Shown: positions 22,225 to 34,296, counted from the first letter of the stretch. The stretch: 64,000 nt of DNA from Pyrenula massariospora (GCA_021030905.1 JAGFMI010000006.1:558001-622000); one strand, 5' to 3'. Notes: generated by a model from the letters alone, not told the origin. Program-made: numbers and translations.

Positions 22225-24203
22225 ATGAGCAGTGGAACTGCGAGGCAAGGTTCTGGGTACATTGCCGAGGAGTCTCCCGCTCTCGATACTTCCGCGCCGG
22301 ACAATCATGCGTCAAACTCAGGTAAAATACCAGAATTTAACACTGTCACAGATTCACGACAGCACTAACTCTTTCTCTTGTAGATAAGACTGCTTCTACG
22401 CTCACACAAACGAACGAGTCGTCAACTGCACCGCTTACGAAATCAGAGAATTCAAATGGTGACATTTCGCGCAAGCTTGAATCTCAATCAGCCTTGTCTC
22501 CGTCCGAGAAGCCAGCGAAGAAGAAGTCCTTGTTGACAGTTCCTTCCCGGTCGTCATCGAACACCAAACATGAACACTCCTCAACGTCAACGCCCTCTAC
22601 AGGTGGCCCTGGGAATGAGGAATTGCAGGGCATCGAGCGAGGCAGCTCCAGGCGAGGAATCATCGGCAGGCGACGCGAGGGAAGTAGGACCAGCAGTCGA
22701 CATTCAAAGGCAGCGCAAAAGGATATCAAAAACGAGCAGACTGTTGACGCAACTTCAGGAACAACGAGTGGTACCACGAAAGGCGAAAAGAAATCCCCTC
22801 GTGGCTTTCTCGCGTTTCTGAATTGTTGTGGCGGGCCTGATGTGTCTGAATCAGTGCTTGCGCCTACTAAAAAGGACATTCCTCAACCCATACGCCCGAG
22901 CACTCCCAAGGAGAAGTCCGGAACTGTTGGAATTGACCCTTCTAGTACGCCGAAGCAAGAATCTCCCAACCTGAAAAGTCGTCCATCCGAACGCAATGAC
23001 CTATCGTCCGAAGCTGGAGAAAAGCAAGCTTCCAAATCCCCGGCGAAGACTGTGCCTGGTACAGAGCTCGATCATCCTCAGCAGTCTAGCACCACTCCTA
23101 TCCCAGCAAACGTAACATCTGAGAAGCAGAGCCAGCAATTACCGCCATTGCCGCCTTCGCCTCCAGCTTCTTCAGTCCCCAGGCCAAGAGACCCAGAAAA
23201 ACCTCAGCCAAAAGCTCGCGCTGGAGAGTATTCAGTGGACCCTAATCCGGATGCTGCAGACGCCGACTTGTACCCAAGTACGATGCAGACGAGAGGAGGG
23301 GGTAGCGATGTCGAAATGCCAGATGCACCACCAGCTGACGTACCTCGAGAGCAAGAAATATCTACCATCCCCAGCCAGCCAGATACTACCCTGCCCAAGG
23401 CCAACTTACCCCCACCACCTCCGCCAACAAATAAAGAATCGACCACTACTTCTCAAGTTGTCCCAAGTCTTCCTCCAACGACGCAAGAAAACCAACAGTG
23501 GCTCCTTCCCCCAATCCAGCCGACTTTGAAAGGCAGAAAATGTCTAGTCTTGGATCTGGACGAAACCCTGGTGCACAGCAGCTTCAAGGTCAGATTTAGA
23601 TCTTCTTCCTTTAAGCATCCATCACTAATTCAGCCTAGATACTGAACCAGGCCGACTTCACCATTCCAGTCGAGATTGAAGGGCAATATCATAATGTATA
23701 TGTCATCAAAAGACCTGGCGTTGACCAGTTCATGAAGCGTGTGGGCGAGCTATACGAGATTGTGGTGTTCACAGCTTCTGTATCGAAGGTATTTATACGA
23801 AATTCCTCGGAGCACCATTTCCAGGCAACTGATATTGTTTAGTATGGAGACCCGCTGCTTGATCAGCTTGATATCCACCATGTCGTGCACCATAGACTCT
23901 TCCGAGAAAGCTGTTATAATCATCAAGGGAACTATGTCAAGGTAGTGATCTGCACGAATCATGTCGTAGTCTTACTGACGTTGCTTTCAGGACCTATCGC
24001 AAGTTGGGAGAGACCTTCGAGAGACAATAATTATCGACAACTCGCCGACTTCATATATTTTCCATCCTCAACATGCTGTACCTATCAGCAGCTGGTTTTC
24101 CGATGCTCACGACAATGAATTGCTTGATCTGATACCTGTCCTTGAAGATCTCGCTGGCTCGCAGGTCAGGGATGTCAGCCTTGTCCTGGATGTTGCATTA
24201 TAA
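22225..24203 (+). CDS. PSR1: Psr1/Psr2-type CTD-like (HAD/NIF domain) phosphatase
   Basis: Membrane-associated serine/threonine phosphatase of the FCP/SCP group; the yeast homologues act in the salt-stress response with Whi2. Five exons: 22225-22321, 22384-23588, 23639-23788, 23843-23941 and 23991-24203, giving 587 residues. The first ~400 residues are Ser/Pro/Lys-rich and disordered, with an internal FLNCCGG near residue 140 that could be palmitoylated, as the N-terminal CC of yeast Psr1 is. The catalytic domain has the DxDxT motif ([16 protein letters not shown]), [41 protein letters not shown] and [20 protein letters not shown]. The ATG at 22225 keeps frame through the first intron. Confidence 0.9.
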
Positions 24204-25279
24204 CATAATCATACTATTCTCAAAAGGCCTTCCCTTCTCATGTTTATTCTAGAAAATATTGTGGCCTTGTTGTCACCCAATTTCTAATTGCATCCTCCGT
24301 CTGGCCATTTCAATACCCTAATTTGATACCAGAAGACATGGGCACTCTAGAGCAGAGTGCATCACATCAGGCATGCTCGGTCCGCGTATCTTGTTTCAGT
24401 CGCCGTCTGGGCGAAGATTTGGCGCCATTCACTGCCTTTCTTTTAACACCTGGGCAATGGTCTCTTTTGGCGGAACTGGGAAGCATCGATCGGACATTTC
24501 AGTTGGCTACAGCACGTTCTCTCCAATCCTCTGATCGCATTCAGCAGGCGTTTCCCTTTTCATAACCTTGCAAAGTGTGGAGTCTCGGCTTTGGTTCTGA
24601 TGAACCAGGCAGTGGGCATTGTACGGCAGATAGTAAGAATATGCTGATTCAGGTTCTACGAAGACCGTAATCCTATAGCAGAGGATCATTGTCCTGTGTA
24701 CAAAGCCATTAATATCTCAAGTTCCGCATGCTCCCTTCGGTGACTATGTGTGGTTCATTGTCGCTTCACAGCGAAGATGAATGCGTCGCATGACAAAGAC
24801 CGCTGAATATTAATTCTCGTCCTTGGGTGAATGTCTGCGATGTTCGGAAGTAATTTTACTTCGCTGGTTCGACATGTGACTACCCAGTCTCCAGTGTATC
24901 AAAGCATTTGAACGTGTTTTAAAGCTTTGGGGTTGGCCGGGAATGGCTGTCACGGCTGGAGAAAACAATATACTTAACCATCTTCCACGTAGAAATGAGC
25001 CCATTCCGCCCGCGCAAGATTCTTACAATCCTTACCCTCTCAAATTCTTCCCTTACCAGTGTCATCTGCCCTGTGATCCTGTCTTAAGGTTCAAAGTGGA
25101 CGGTCAGCTCTAGTAGACGGCTATGTTTTTCAGAGTTTCCACCAACGACTAAACATACCTTTTCGGCCGGAGTAGTAACAAATTTACCAGATCAAAATCG
25201 CCGTAATAGATATTGCGATCGGAAATCCCAAAGGTCTTATCAAGATATTAGCCTCGACTTTTGGCCCATCGCCTTTCTC
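24204..25279. other. Intergenic region
   Basis: About 1.1 kb between the phosphatase and Sds22 genes. No supported gene; short frames on both strands lack codon bias or motifs. Confidence 0.4.
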
Positions 25280-26686
25280 ATGCCTGATTCAGACCCTTCT
25301 TCCCCGCCAGGGAAGGCTGCTATATTAAGGGACAGCCAGGGATGGGATGGAAAACTTCGCGTCAACCGAAGAGCGGTTCTGCAAAACCCAGAAGTGCTTT
25401 CGGATCCCGATGTCTCAGACGAAGACGCACCGCCAGTTGAGGAGATAAATGTAGATGAAGGTTCTATCAACCATAACTGTGTCGTCAGTCATCCAAGGCT
25501 CACGCGTCGACAGATCTCCTCGAGGGATATGATACTGATTCAGAGGTGAAGAGTATCACCCTGCAGTGTTGAGCCAGTCTGATGATCCTTCCAGGACGTT
25601 GACCTTGTGCACCTCAGAATTTCATCAACAAAAGCGTTGAAGCTTGGTAAATTCCAAAACCTTGAGGTAGGTCTGTCATATATTGTAGTATCGGTCACCT
25701 TCCTTACTCCTTCACAGAGACTATGCCTGCGTCAAAACCAAATCTCGATTCCCATATTTCCTGATAATTTACAACCTACTCTCAAAGAGCTTGATCTATA
25801 CGACAATCTAATTGGGCATATTAAGGGCCTGGAAGGATTAACCAAGCTGACCACCCTTGATCTAAGTTTCAACAAGATCAAGCATATCAAGAATATCGGC
25901 CCTCTTACGGAAGTGACGGACCTTTACTTTGTCCAGAACAAGATCGGCAAGATCGAGAATCTAGAGACCCTAGTCAAGCTTCGAATGCTGGAATTAGGAG
26001 CAAACCGTATCCGGGTATGATACCTTTGAGAAGTAACAAGAGGGGTCCCATGTTGATGATGACTTAGGAGGTTGAAAATTTAGACCACCTACAGAACTTG
26101 CAGGAGTTATGGCTAGGGAAGAACAAGATTACCGAGCTCAGGGTCTGCTACTCTCGCTATTGTTCTTTACCTTCTTGGCTAACACAACTCCTAGAACCTG
26201 TCTACTCTTTCTAATCTCCGATTACTTTCCGTCCAGTCAAATCGTCTCACGTCAATCACCGGTCTCAGCACCCTGAAGAAGCTGGAAGAGCTCTATATTT
26301 CCCACAACCTGCTTAAGGATCTTTCAGGCCTTGAATCGAATGACCAACTACGCGTCCTTGACGTTTCGAACAATCAGGTCGAGCACCTTGCCCATATCTC
26401 CCACCTGCAGCACCTAGGAGAGTTCTGGGCTTCAAGCAATCAGCTGTCGAGCTTCGAAGAGATCGAGCAGCAACTAGCTGACAAGAAAGACCTAGACACG
26501 GTGTACTTCGAGGGAAATCCTTTGCAGCTGAGAAGTCCAGTGCTATACAGGAACAAAGTCAAGTTGGCTTTGCCACAAGTGCAGAAGATTGACGCAGGTT
26601 CGTGACTTCGATGACCTAAAGCCTCTGCTGTAGCAGACTCGTACCATTACTAACAATTGCCTGCAGCTTACGTGCGAGTCTCATGA
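25280..26686 (+). CDS. SDS22: Protein phosphatase 1 regulatory subunit Sds22 (leucine-rich repeats)
   Basis: Leucine-rich-repeat partner of the PP1 catalytic subunit, needed for its nuclear function and mitotic exit. Seven exons: 25280-25460, 25514-25545, 25595-25666, 25718-26014, 26068-26142, 26195-26597 and 26667-26686, giving 359 residues. After an acidic N-terminal segment (EEINVDEDLLEGYDTDSEDV) come about eleven repeats of the Sds22 type, for example LKELDLYDNLIGHIKGLEGL, TKLTTLDLSFNKIKHIKNIG, LRMLELGANRIREVENLDHL and LQELWLGKNKITELRNLSTL. The cap at the C-terminus reads TVYFEGNPLQ and LALPQVQKIDAAYVRVS. Exon 2 is only 32 nt, and the last exon carries six codons and the stop. Confidence 0.94.
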
Positions 26687-26862
26687 ACGGCGCTGCATCA
26701 AACGGGACGGAGGTGGCGTCCGATAGCGCAGATGCTTGTAAACAAGCGGTTGAGAGAAGCAGCGTTCAATTATTCTTGAGCGGATTGCTGCGATGTTCAA
26801 GCGGGATGAAGTCGACAGTCTTAAGCGTTTCAAGGTTTTGATCTTGCCTCTTTCAGAGAATT

Positions 26863-27489
26863 CTAGTCTCCAGGGACAGGTTGAAGGTGACGCGAAATTT
26901 GATTTGCTCGGTCACGCTGGTAGAGACCCATCAGCCCACCTGTAGTTAGTTGGTCTTCTTTAAGAAAAGCTCTCCGCTCCTTAGAAGAAAGTCGTAGTCG
27001 AGGGTTTATTGAGCAGTCTGCGAGTTGACGAGGGGCCCCATTCCTTCTCAGGTCATCATATGGCAGGCTCAAGTGATCAATGAAGAATGGTCCATTGTAA
27101 GGGTTCATCTGTGCATTACGGCGATGGTCGATGTCACTGTGGGAAAGCTCACATCGCATCGTAGGTCCCGAATCATCTCGGACAGTATTCTCACCGAGGC
27201 GTTCGACGTAGAGGGGAGAGGAGGCAAGTGCCCGCTTGACAGCATTTTGACCTTCAAAGATTGCTAGCACCACGTTTGGTGACTTGGCTGTTTCGAAAAA
27301 TCGGAGACTGATGAAGCTTGAGAGAGGACCAAAGCGTTGTAGAGCCTTCAAAACAGCCCGTGATTCCACCAGCCTTGTTGGGGGTGGGAGAATCCTCACA
27401 TACACCGAGCGGACGGACATGTGGCTAGTCGTGAGACCAAGAGCTCTTTTCAACACAGAAGTCAGCTTTTGGTTAAAGCTAGTTGACAT
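26863..27489 (-). CDS. Small basic protein with divergent RRM-like fold
   Basis: Uninterrupted frame of 208 codons starting with ATG at 27489. Residues ~24-95 look like a degenerate RNA-recognition motif: an opening beta strand (SVRSVYVRILPPP), a helix with FGPLSSF, a second strand (ISLRFF) and an NVVLAIFEGQNAVKRAL segment in the place of RNP1. The C-terminal half is Arg-rich and may be disordered. It lies tail-to-tail with Sds22, 177 nt apart. I know of no named family member with confidence, so the RRM reading is inference from pattern. A mitochondrial location is possible from the basic N-terminus but not shown. Confidence 0.6.
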   Translation of the reverse strand: MSTSFNQKLTSVLKRALGLTTSHMSVRSVYVRILPPPTRLVESRAVLKALQRFGPLSSFISLRFFETAKSPNVVLAIFEGQNAVKRALASSPLYVERLGENTVRDDSGPTMRCELSHSDIDHRRNAQMNPYNGPFFIDHLSLPYDDLRRNGAPRQLADCSINPRLRLSSKERRAFLKEDQLTTGGLMGLYQRDRANQISRHLQPVPGD

Positions 27490-28793
27490 CAGCTAGGAGA
27501 CGCTGGAATTGGATGGTCTGGGATTTCCCTACGAGATATTGGACTATGACGGACAGGGAATGAGGGACCTGTGATCGCAGCAGGAGGTTGTGTTGCGCTG
27601 GCAGAGTGCGCATGGCGGAGGCTGTACCGCCTCGGGCCCAGGAACCACTGCGCCGCCCAAAAATAGGCGCAGCCTTACGGATGTCACTTCAAGGCCCACA
27701 AAAGCAAGCCAATCAATCCACCAGCCATGAGCATCTCCTAGTCGAAGAGGATGAGAGTGCATTCTTGAGGCTCTATAGCAGTATGCCGTAGCCTTGCTTT
27801 AGGAAGAGAGTCAAGCAAGCCGACGCTACAATGGTTGGGTACATGTTGATGAAAGGCTGACAGGATGTTGAGATCGTTCCGAGGCAGCCCATGTGCGAAC
27901 CGCGCAGTTCCCTCGCATCTATTGCCGTGGGGAGCATGTCCTAGGTATCTAAAGATTCATGCTACGGACGTAAACGACATGGAAAGTGTACACTGCTGCA
28001 AAAGCGAAAGCAACAGCGGCGGCCAGGGCGAAGAAAACAAGGCCACCGGGCCTATTGGCGTGCTTCCTCTTGGTGGGGGAGCACAGCCATGCTTAGGCTC
28101 CCGCTCAAACAGCAGCGAAGCGTAGCGTCTTGTCAGGATGAGCAGGGCCAACCTCTGTGCTTCGCTCATATCCATGCCGGCTAACTAAGCGACGAAACGC
28201 GACCAGCAAAATCTCCCAAAAGCACCTCACTCCACCTCCTTCACAAACGCTGCATCCACAACCATCACCTTCTCCTCTTTCAGCCCATCCCAACCCTTTG
28301 CGACGCTCACAACCCCATCACCTTTGGCTGATTATTCGACACTCGCTTGGTCATCATTTTGTCCATCGCTGCTTCGTATCCGCTCACCTGCCGCCGCAAA
28401 GACTCCTCGTCTTCGCCTGTTTCAGAATTTTGACCGCCCCCGCTGACACGCCCATTGTTCCTATCCCTCGATCGTTCGCGCAGCCAACCCATTTTCGTCA
28501 ACTTTCACTGCTCTCACCGACGACGTCGTTGATTCTGGTTGCTTTGTGACTTGTTTCACGTATCTGCGTCGAGCCCTGACTGGCGCGCTGTACCAAAGGT
28601 GGAAGACTATACACACCGCGACTGGTCGGGCTCCGTGACGGAGCATTTCCTCAAAATTTATTCTCATGAGGCTCGGGCGTCCCTCCTCGGAGGCCAGCCT
28701 GTGAATCATCCATATCCGAACGCCCCATACCAAGCAGGTGGCTACCGGGAGAGAGAAGGTCTCAGCGGCCCGGTCCCCAAGAGAAGATCCAGG
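27490..28793. other. Divergent upstream region
   Basis: About 1.3 kb between the RRM-like gene (minus) and the UPF0658 gene (plus). The stretch 28200-28560 is C/T-rich like a leader. An upstream exon of the UPF0658 gene may lie at 28540-28793, where its frame remains open but has no ATG. Confidence 0.35.
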
Positions 28794-29951
28794 ATGTACC
28801 GTCCTGCTTCATTGTGGTCATGGGCTTTCGTCCTTGTCGCTCTTTTGCAGGCAGGAATAGTACTGGCTTTTGAAGCGTAAGTTTGTTGTTTTGAGGTCTT
28901 GCAAGTGTCGAGGCTGCAACAATGAAGTATTGTCAATCTAACATTCCTTCAGATATACATTTGCAAAGTTCCAACTTAATCTCACAGGCTCTTCTAACAG
29001 TCAGGCCGCTACACGGACAATACCGACTTTCTTAACTCTTTATATCTTCGGTTTCATCTACCAGCTCGTTCTCGTCTGGGATGCCTTACGATTGAAAAAC
29101 ACTATCCAAGTCATCGGTCTCTGCATGTACAACGTTGGCCTCTTGATCTATGGAGCGGTTCAATTGGAACAAATTCGAGAGGCCGCCGACACTTTAGCAC
29201 ATTTAAACGATCTCGAGACCGAGAATTTCAAGTGGTCGGATATTAAGCCTTTTCTAGTCGCAATTCCATGCATCCTTGCTGTAGGGACCCTCGCTCTCTC
29301 AGCAATTGCTTGGAAACTTTATGACGAATTTGCTTGGACAATCTACAAACACATCAGCGCAGATCTCAGGATGAAGAAACGCTATCTGACCTTTCAGATC
29401 TACATTGCTCTTTTGAAATTCGACTTTTTCTTCTTCCTCGGGTTCACCGTACAATTTGTGGTGATCGTAACGGATAGGAAGAGTATTGAATTTCCTCTCA
29501 CGATTGCCGCGATTCCGGTGACAATCGCAATCTTGCTTCTAGCTGCGTATTTCACGAGAATTGAAAGCCGCCTGGGCATGGTTGGCATCATTGTGAGTTG
29601 CACATACTAAGGCTTGATCAGAGGCAAGTGCTAACGCATCTCCAGGTCGTCTACTTCGGCGCTCTCGCGTACTTTTTATTCAAACTTGTTCGCATGTACG
29701 AGCCCGATCGTGAACAGGCATACCTAGCAGCAAGGAGAGATCTCACAAGCTTTGCTGTGATCACGATTGTGCTTATTTTATGCACAATCGTCAACGCCAT
29801 TCTCTGTACTCTGAACTTCAACAAAGGTCTCAAACCTCACGTTTCATCTCGAAAATTAGAGAGCGATGACGAAAAGGGAAATATGACAGAGATGCAACCG
29901 CACCGAGCATATTCGGGAACTATGAACCAGAACAGGATGACGATTGATTAA
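28794..29951 (+). CDS. UPF0658 Golgi apparatus membrane protein
   Basis: Polytopic membrane protein of unknown function in a fungal family annotated as Golgi-located. Exons 28794-28876, 28953-29592 and 29646-29951 give 342 residues from the ATG at 28794. Seven or so hydrophobic segments are visible, for example SWAFVLVALLQAGIVLAFEA, IPTFLTLYIFGFIYQLVLVW, VIGLCMYNVGLLIYGAV, FLVAIPCILAVGTLALSAI, FFFFLGFTVQFVVIV, IAAIPVTIAILLLAAYF and FAVITIVLILCTIVNAILC. The tail is cytosolic-like and charged. The start is uncertain: the same frame runs upstream to a stop near 28530 (residues HPYPNAPYQAGG), so an earlier ATG in an upstream exon is possible. Confidence 0.8.
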
Positions 29952-31240
29952 ACGAAAATATGATATGCCGGCAGGTACTGTACAAATAGGATTGGGCCCC
30001 AATTACTTCATGTTACGACTTTTTGAACGATATCCACTGAGATAGGGAGTTGAGGAGGGACATCATTTCAGGACATGTGGTGTCTTTCACAAATCGAGTA
30101 GCTACGGGCGATGTTTTAGCCAGAGCCTTCATGATGAGCCAGGCAGGTAATGACATATTGGCTTTCTACACCAGATACAGACCCAGATTTGTGTAGACTA
30201 GAGTTTTGACCCATCGGACTATGTGACTTTGACTTCGTGACTTGGTCCACAGCAAGTCTTTGGACTCTCACTAGTCCCTTGACAACTGCATTTCCTGCCC
30301 GTCCCTTCCAGTGGACCTCCTGTTGACAAAAATCAGAAACTTGTCGAAATGTCGCGAAGTCGACTTCGGGTACAGATTCCCCGACCGCCAACACGCACTG
30401 ATACAGCGCCTTCCGTGCAGAGCAGTTGACGGCGCAACTACTGATGCTGGCAAGCACTTGCAAACCACCGTATCGCAGTAGGCTCGTAAAATTCTTCGTC
30501 CACTCCCAAACAGGACTGGGAACCTTTCCCTCGGCCCAAAGCAGGCGATCGACCAGATTGGCGGCCGCCAGCTATACCCAAACGAGGCGAGAAACATCGA
30601 TGGCCGGCCAGGATCTGCCGTGACGGAGCCTTCGACTCCCGGACATTTTAGCAGCGCCGCTTGACCACCCACTCGTGAGCCCCCAAAGGCGCCCATTGGC
30701 ATGGCGCTCACACCTGAGCGGCTCGAGTGTTCACTTTTCTTTAGGTTGATCGTCGGCATTGGAGCTTGACGTGTGGTCTAGCCGGTGAATCGATGAGACC
30801 GCACGTCTGTGGCTGGCCGCTAGTTGGCTAACTTAGGTCGATAGTGATGTCGAATGTGTAGTACTGTGGTGATGTCGTGGCTTTCCCGTTTCCTTTGTTC
30901 GTGGCCTTCTCTGTTCGCCTCAGCTTGTCTCTTTTCTCTCGTGTTTCCCTGTCAGCTCATTACGATACCCCTTAGATGTGACGGGTGTACTCGACGTTCA
31001 AAGAGTTTTGAACATTTCCATCAACTTAGAAACCCGCTGGAGAGCATAATCACGACCTTCGTCTACCCTTGGCCGTCCCTATGACTATGAAGGTCTTAGC
31101 TGTGAATAGAGCAGCAGCAATATCCGAAAGATAGTCGGTTGAGGCCTTCGAGTTCTGGGGTGCTCTCAAGCGCCTTGAGCTAGCATAAGATAGTACCTGG
31201 TTCTCAAAAATACCTTGACCGAATTACTCAGCTGCACAAT
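29952..31240. other. Intergenic region
   Basis: About 1.3 kb with no supported gene. A 162-codon frame at 30271-30759 (minus) has Arg/Ser/Cys-rich composition and no recognisable motif. I treat it as chance. Confidence 0.4.
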
Positions 31241-32383
31241 ATGCAGTATTTCGACATACCGGGACCTCCTTCACCAAGTCCTATTCAGGTCCATGGATCA
31301 CCAGCACAGCGAAACCGCTCACAACTTGACGCTCAGCAAATGGCTGCTCTACAACGTCCCAAACGCCCACAGCTAGGCAGCCGATCATATTCAAGTGCGA
31401 GCAGTAAATTTGATCCAAAACTATGTCCAATCGCCGAGGATGGCGGGATGCAACCAGATCTCCCTCCTAAGACCTTCCAACCTCGCCGCCGTCCACTAAA
31501 CCGTATGCTGAATTTCTCCATCCCTCACTACTATATTCATCGACCGTCTCCTCTATCGGATCCAGAAACCTCCATCGGTCCAGGAGGTGAGAAATTTGCA
31601 GACATTCGAACCAACAGAAAGGGAACATCTCGAGGCGGTTGGAAACGTCTTGCTTGTTACATAGCCATTCCACTTCTCTGCATGGTGGGACTGGTTCTTG
31701 GCCTGGTACTCGGATTCCGAAGGCACAAACAGGACAAGCCGTCTTCGTCGTCAGAAAATGTCGAGCAATTTCCAGCGGGCTCCTACTCAATCACCACTTT
31801 TCTCTCTACCATTGATGCATCCTGTACCTCAAACTCAGCTACTTGGCGCTGCTATCCCTATACCACCTACTCCGCCAATGACAGCAGCTCCCATACAGCA
31901 TCTGCTGCTACGTTCACCTGGTCGATTGTTTCATCAGGTCTATCAGACTCTAGCTACCTTATCTCTTCGGCTGCGAACCCTTTCGCACCAACCTTTACCA
32001 ACGCTTCGCTCACGACTATCGACCTCGGACTCGATACAGAAGCCTACCATTTCAGCATTCCTAGGATGCAGATGCTTGTCATTCCCGAAGTCCCTCTTAC
32101 GAACGACGGCGCTGCAGACCGCTGCTATTACAATCAAACAATATTTGAAGGTTGGCTATACTCAAAGATGCCGAAGACATATCCCGATATGGCAAGCGGC
32201 GCCCTAAAGGGCATGAATCAGCCATGGCCATTTGCAGTCAAAGTTCAGGAGACGATCTCTGGAGGGGCTGGTGTGCCAGACTGCTACAAGAGCGTGAATG
32301 GGCTGGATGGGAGCAAAGTTGGTGTTGCGTCTGGCGCTACAGACCGGGCTTGTGAATGTCTATACCAGAATTTTGGGACCTGA
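31241..32383 (+). CDS. Single-pass membrane protein, fungal family of unknown function
   Basis: Intronless frame of 380 residues from ATG 31241. The N-terminal ~130 residues are Pro/Ser/Arg-rich and likely cytosolic. One strong membrane segment (LACYIAIPLLCMVGLVLGLV) occurs at about residues 136-158. The C-terminal ~220 residues are presumably lumenal or extracellular, with Cys and Asn-X-Ser/Thr sites and an opening FPAGSYSITTFLSTIDASCT / ATWRCYPYTTYS. That opening resembles an ascomycete-wide family whose function I do not know. This would be a type II topology. It is the last conserved-looking gene before the AT-rich block. Confidence 0.7.
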   Translation: MQYFDIPGPPSPSPIQVHGSPAQRNRSQLDAQQMAALQRPKRPQLGSRSYSSASSKFDPKLCPIAEDGGMQPDLPPKTFQPRRRPLNRMLNFSIPHYYIHRPSPLSDPETSIGPGGEKFADIRTNRKGTSRGGWKRLACYIAIPLLCMVGLVLGLVLGFRRHKQDKPSSSSENVEQFPAGSYSITTFLSTIDASCTSNSATWRCYPYTTYSANDSSSHTASAATFTWSIVSSGLSDSSYLISSAANPFAPTFTNASLTTIDLGLDTEAYHFSIPRMQMLVIPEVPLTNDGAADRCYYNQTIFEGWLYSKMPKTYPDMASGALKGMNQPWPFAVKVQETISGGAGVPDCYKSVNGLDGSKVGVASGATDRACECLYQNFGT

Positions 32384-32895
32384 GGTGCTTCAAAAGATTG
32401 CTTGGCTTCTACTTGGGAGATAAAGTGTCTATGATGAACGATCATGCTCATCAGGGTTGCTCGGATTTTCACAGTGTCTTGCTTTCGGTCTCTATCGACA
32501 CACGGCCACTGGAAATTCAATTACTATCCGATCCTATGATCTGGCTTCGCCAACCGAATTCTATACTATCTGATAGTCACTGCCGGATAGTTCACGGACT
32601 CTCCAGCAGAAACAACGATCCAGAAAATGATCTTCTTCGAACTATTGGTCAGTCTGAAGCTCTCCTGACCGGCCAAATGGCCTTGCTGTTGTGCTGCGAG
32701 CATCCGAGAGCTTGTTCATGATTCGTGTTCATCCCTCACACGGTCCGATCAACCACTGTGCGCAATGCTGCCGAGAAACACTGGGAGGTTGAGGTAATTG
32801 GGTACTACGGGTGGTTTCTCGAGCGCAGAGACGTCAGGGGAGTCGTAACTGATGCTTGGCGATTAGTTTTATACTAGTACTTATAGGCCCTCCCT
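32384..32895. other. Transition to AT-rich block
   Basis: 3' region of the membrane protein gene. Base composition is ordinary until about 32890 and then falls sharply into AT-rich sequence. Confidence 0.4.
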
Positions 32896-32897
32896 TA

Positions 32898-33388
32898 CGT
32901 CAGTAAATCCGCAGCCCGCGCGGCGTAACTCTACTTGCACAGGATGTTCAGGGCGTTCAGAGAAGCGCCGCGCGCGCATACAGCAAAAAAAGTTGCTGTA
33001 CGCGCGCAGAGCTAGTCAGTAAATTTAACAATTTTTATTATTTAAATAATTATCAGATAATTATTGAGCTCTCTTTAAATAAATTTTAATCAACTAAATA
33101 TCCACACTAAAAATTTCATTTTTTTAAAAATAACTTTAAAATGCAAATTTTATATATAGATATTATTAACATATTATTACATTAATTATAATTAATTAGT
33201 ATATCTCTATAAGCTAAGAATAACTTTATAATATTTTTTCAAAGTTATAATAATTTTTTTTTATTATATATATTTAGAACTGTTCGGAGCGAACACTAAA
33301 AAAAATTTTAGAATTATAAATTCGACTCACCCCGCGCCACCCCGCGTAGTTCTATACATGCTAAGAGGGATCCGCCTTTTTGCTGACG
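32898..33388 (+). mobile_element. Family A TIR element (MITE-like), copy 1
   Basis: Begins CGTCAGTAAATCCGCAGCCC and ends GATCCGCCTTTTTGCTGACG, flanked by TA on both sides (32896-32897 and 33389-33390). The ends are inverted repeats (CGTCAGYAAA) and the TA flanks fit Tc1/mariner-pogo type insertion, which is inference. 491 bp, no coding capacity. An internal hairpin of the form GCGCGC-TACAGCAA / TTGCTGTACGCGCGC lies at about 32971-33008. Confidence 0.75.
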
Positions 33389-33446
33389 TAGCATGTACAA
33401 ATTATATTTAAAATATTTTAAATCTGTAAAAAGATATTACCGGTAC

Positions 33447-33556
33447 TAAGTACTACTTTTAAGATTTAGATGAAATTATCAACAAATGATTGACATTTTG
33501 TCAATAATAAATTAAGAGTTTAAAATTTTGACATTGTATAGATAGACTACAATTGA
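33447..33556 (+). repeat. Family B element remnant
   Basis: Resembles the left arm of the family B element at 34052-34296 (AGTACT..TTAAGATTTAG.., then GAGTTTAAAATTTTGACATTGTA), with many C-to-T type differences. Truncated. Confidence 0.5.
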
Positions 33557-33624
33557 TCCCATTTAGTTAATATAGCTATAAACTAAAAATGGTCTTTGAA
33601 TAAATTATTGAAGTTGGAAAAAAT

Positions 33625-33787
33625 GTTGCTGAACTCGCTAACTAGCCCCGCGCGCGCACAGCAACTTCTTTTGCTGTGGGCACGCAGGGCTGCCCAGAGC
33701 TAGCGCTGAGGGGAACGCTAGAATTAAACGCTAATTAGCCCCGCGCCACCCCGCGCGCCCTGGGAAGGGTCTGCCTTTTTACTGACG
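33625..33787 (+). mobile_element. Family A remnant (3' part)
   Basis: Carries the GC-rich family A segments (AACTCGCTAACTAGCCCCGC, TTAGCCCCGCGCCACCCCGC) and the end TCTGCCTTTTTACTGACG. The 5' half is missing or too decayed to see. Confidence 0.6.
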
Positions 33788-34051
33788 TTGTCTTTGCATA
33801 TACTATTAATTACAGTGAATGTTTTACCTCTATGACAAAGAATTGGAGATGTTATCACAATTTGAGGTTATACTAAATCTATAAATAGATTTCTTTAAAA
33901 TACATATTTTTTAAATCTAAAATTATTGAATAAGTTATTATGATATAATCTCTGATATCTTCATAATAAACATAGCAAATTTATGCATGTACGGGTGGGG
34001 ACTTGAAGTGATGTAAATGAAATTTTGATGAAAAATTAATAAATACTTATA

Positions 34052-34296
34052 GTACTTCTAGGGCTTAGGCAAAGTTGACGGCAAGAAGTTGACAGCTTGT
34101 CGGCATTGAGTCAGGAGTTTAAGAGCTTGACATTGTACTGACAGGCTGCGGACTATATGTAAGCAAAATTGTATACTTCAGGTCCACAGTTGGTCAGCAA
34201 CCTGCCTGTATAATGTCAAGCCCTTAAACTCTTGACCTAATGTCGACAAGAGGTCAAATGTTTGTCCACAAAAACGCCTAGGTCCTAGAAGTATTA
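34052..34296 (+). mobile_element. Family B foldback element (long inverted repeats)
   Basis: About 245 bp built of two ~90-bp arms in inverted orientation. The left arm runs from AGTACTTCTAGGGCTTAGGC to GAGTTTAAGAGCTTGACATT. The right arm is its near-complement, ending GCCTAGGTCCTAGAAGTATT. A ~50-bp spacer contains CAGGCTGCGGACTATATG. No coding capacity. Confidence 0.75.

Noticed and set aside
30271-30759. 162-codon minus-strand frame
   Set aside because: No motif, odd Arg/Ser/Cys composition, overlaps other frames, and does not start or end in a sensible gene context.
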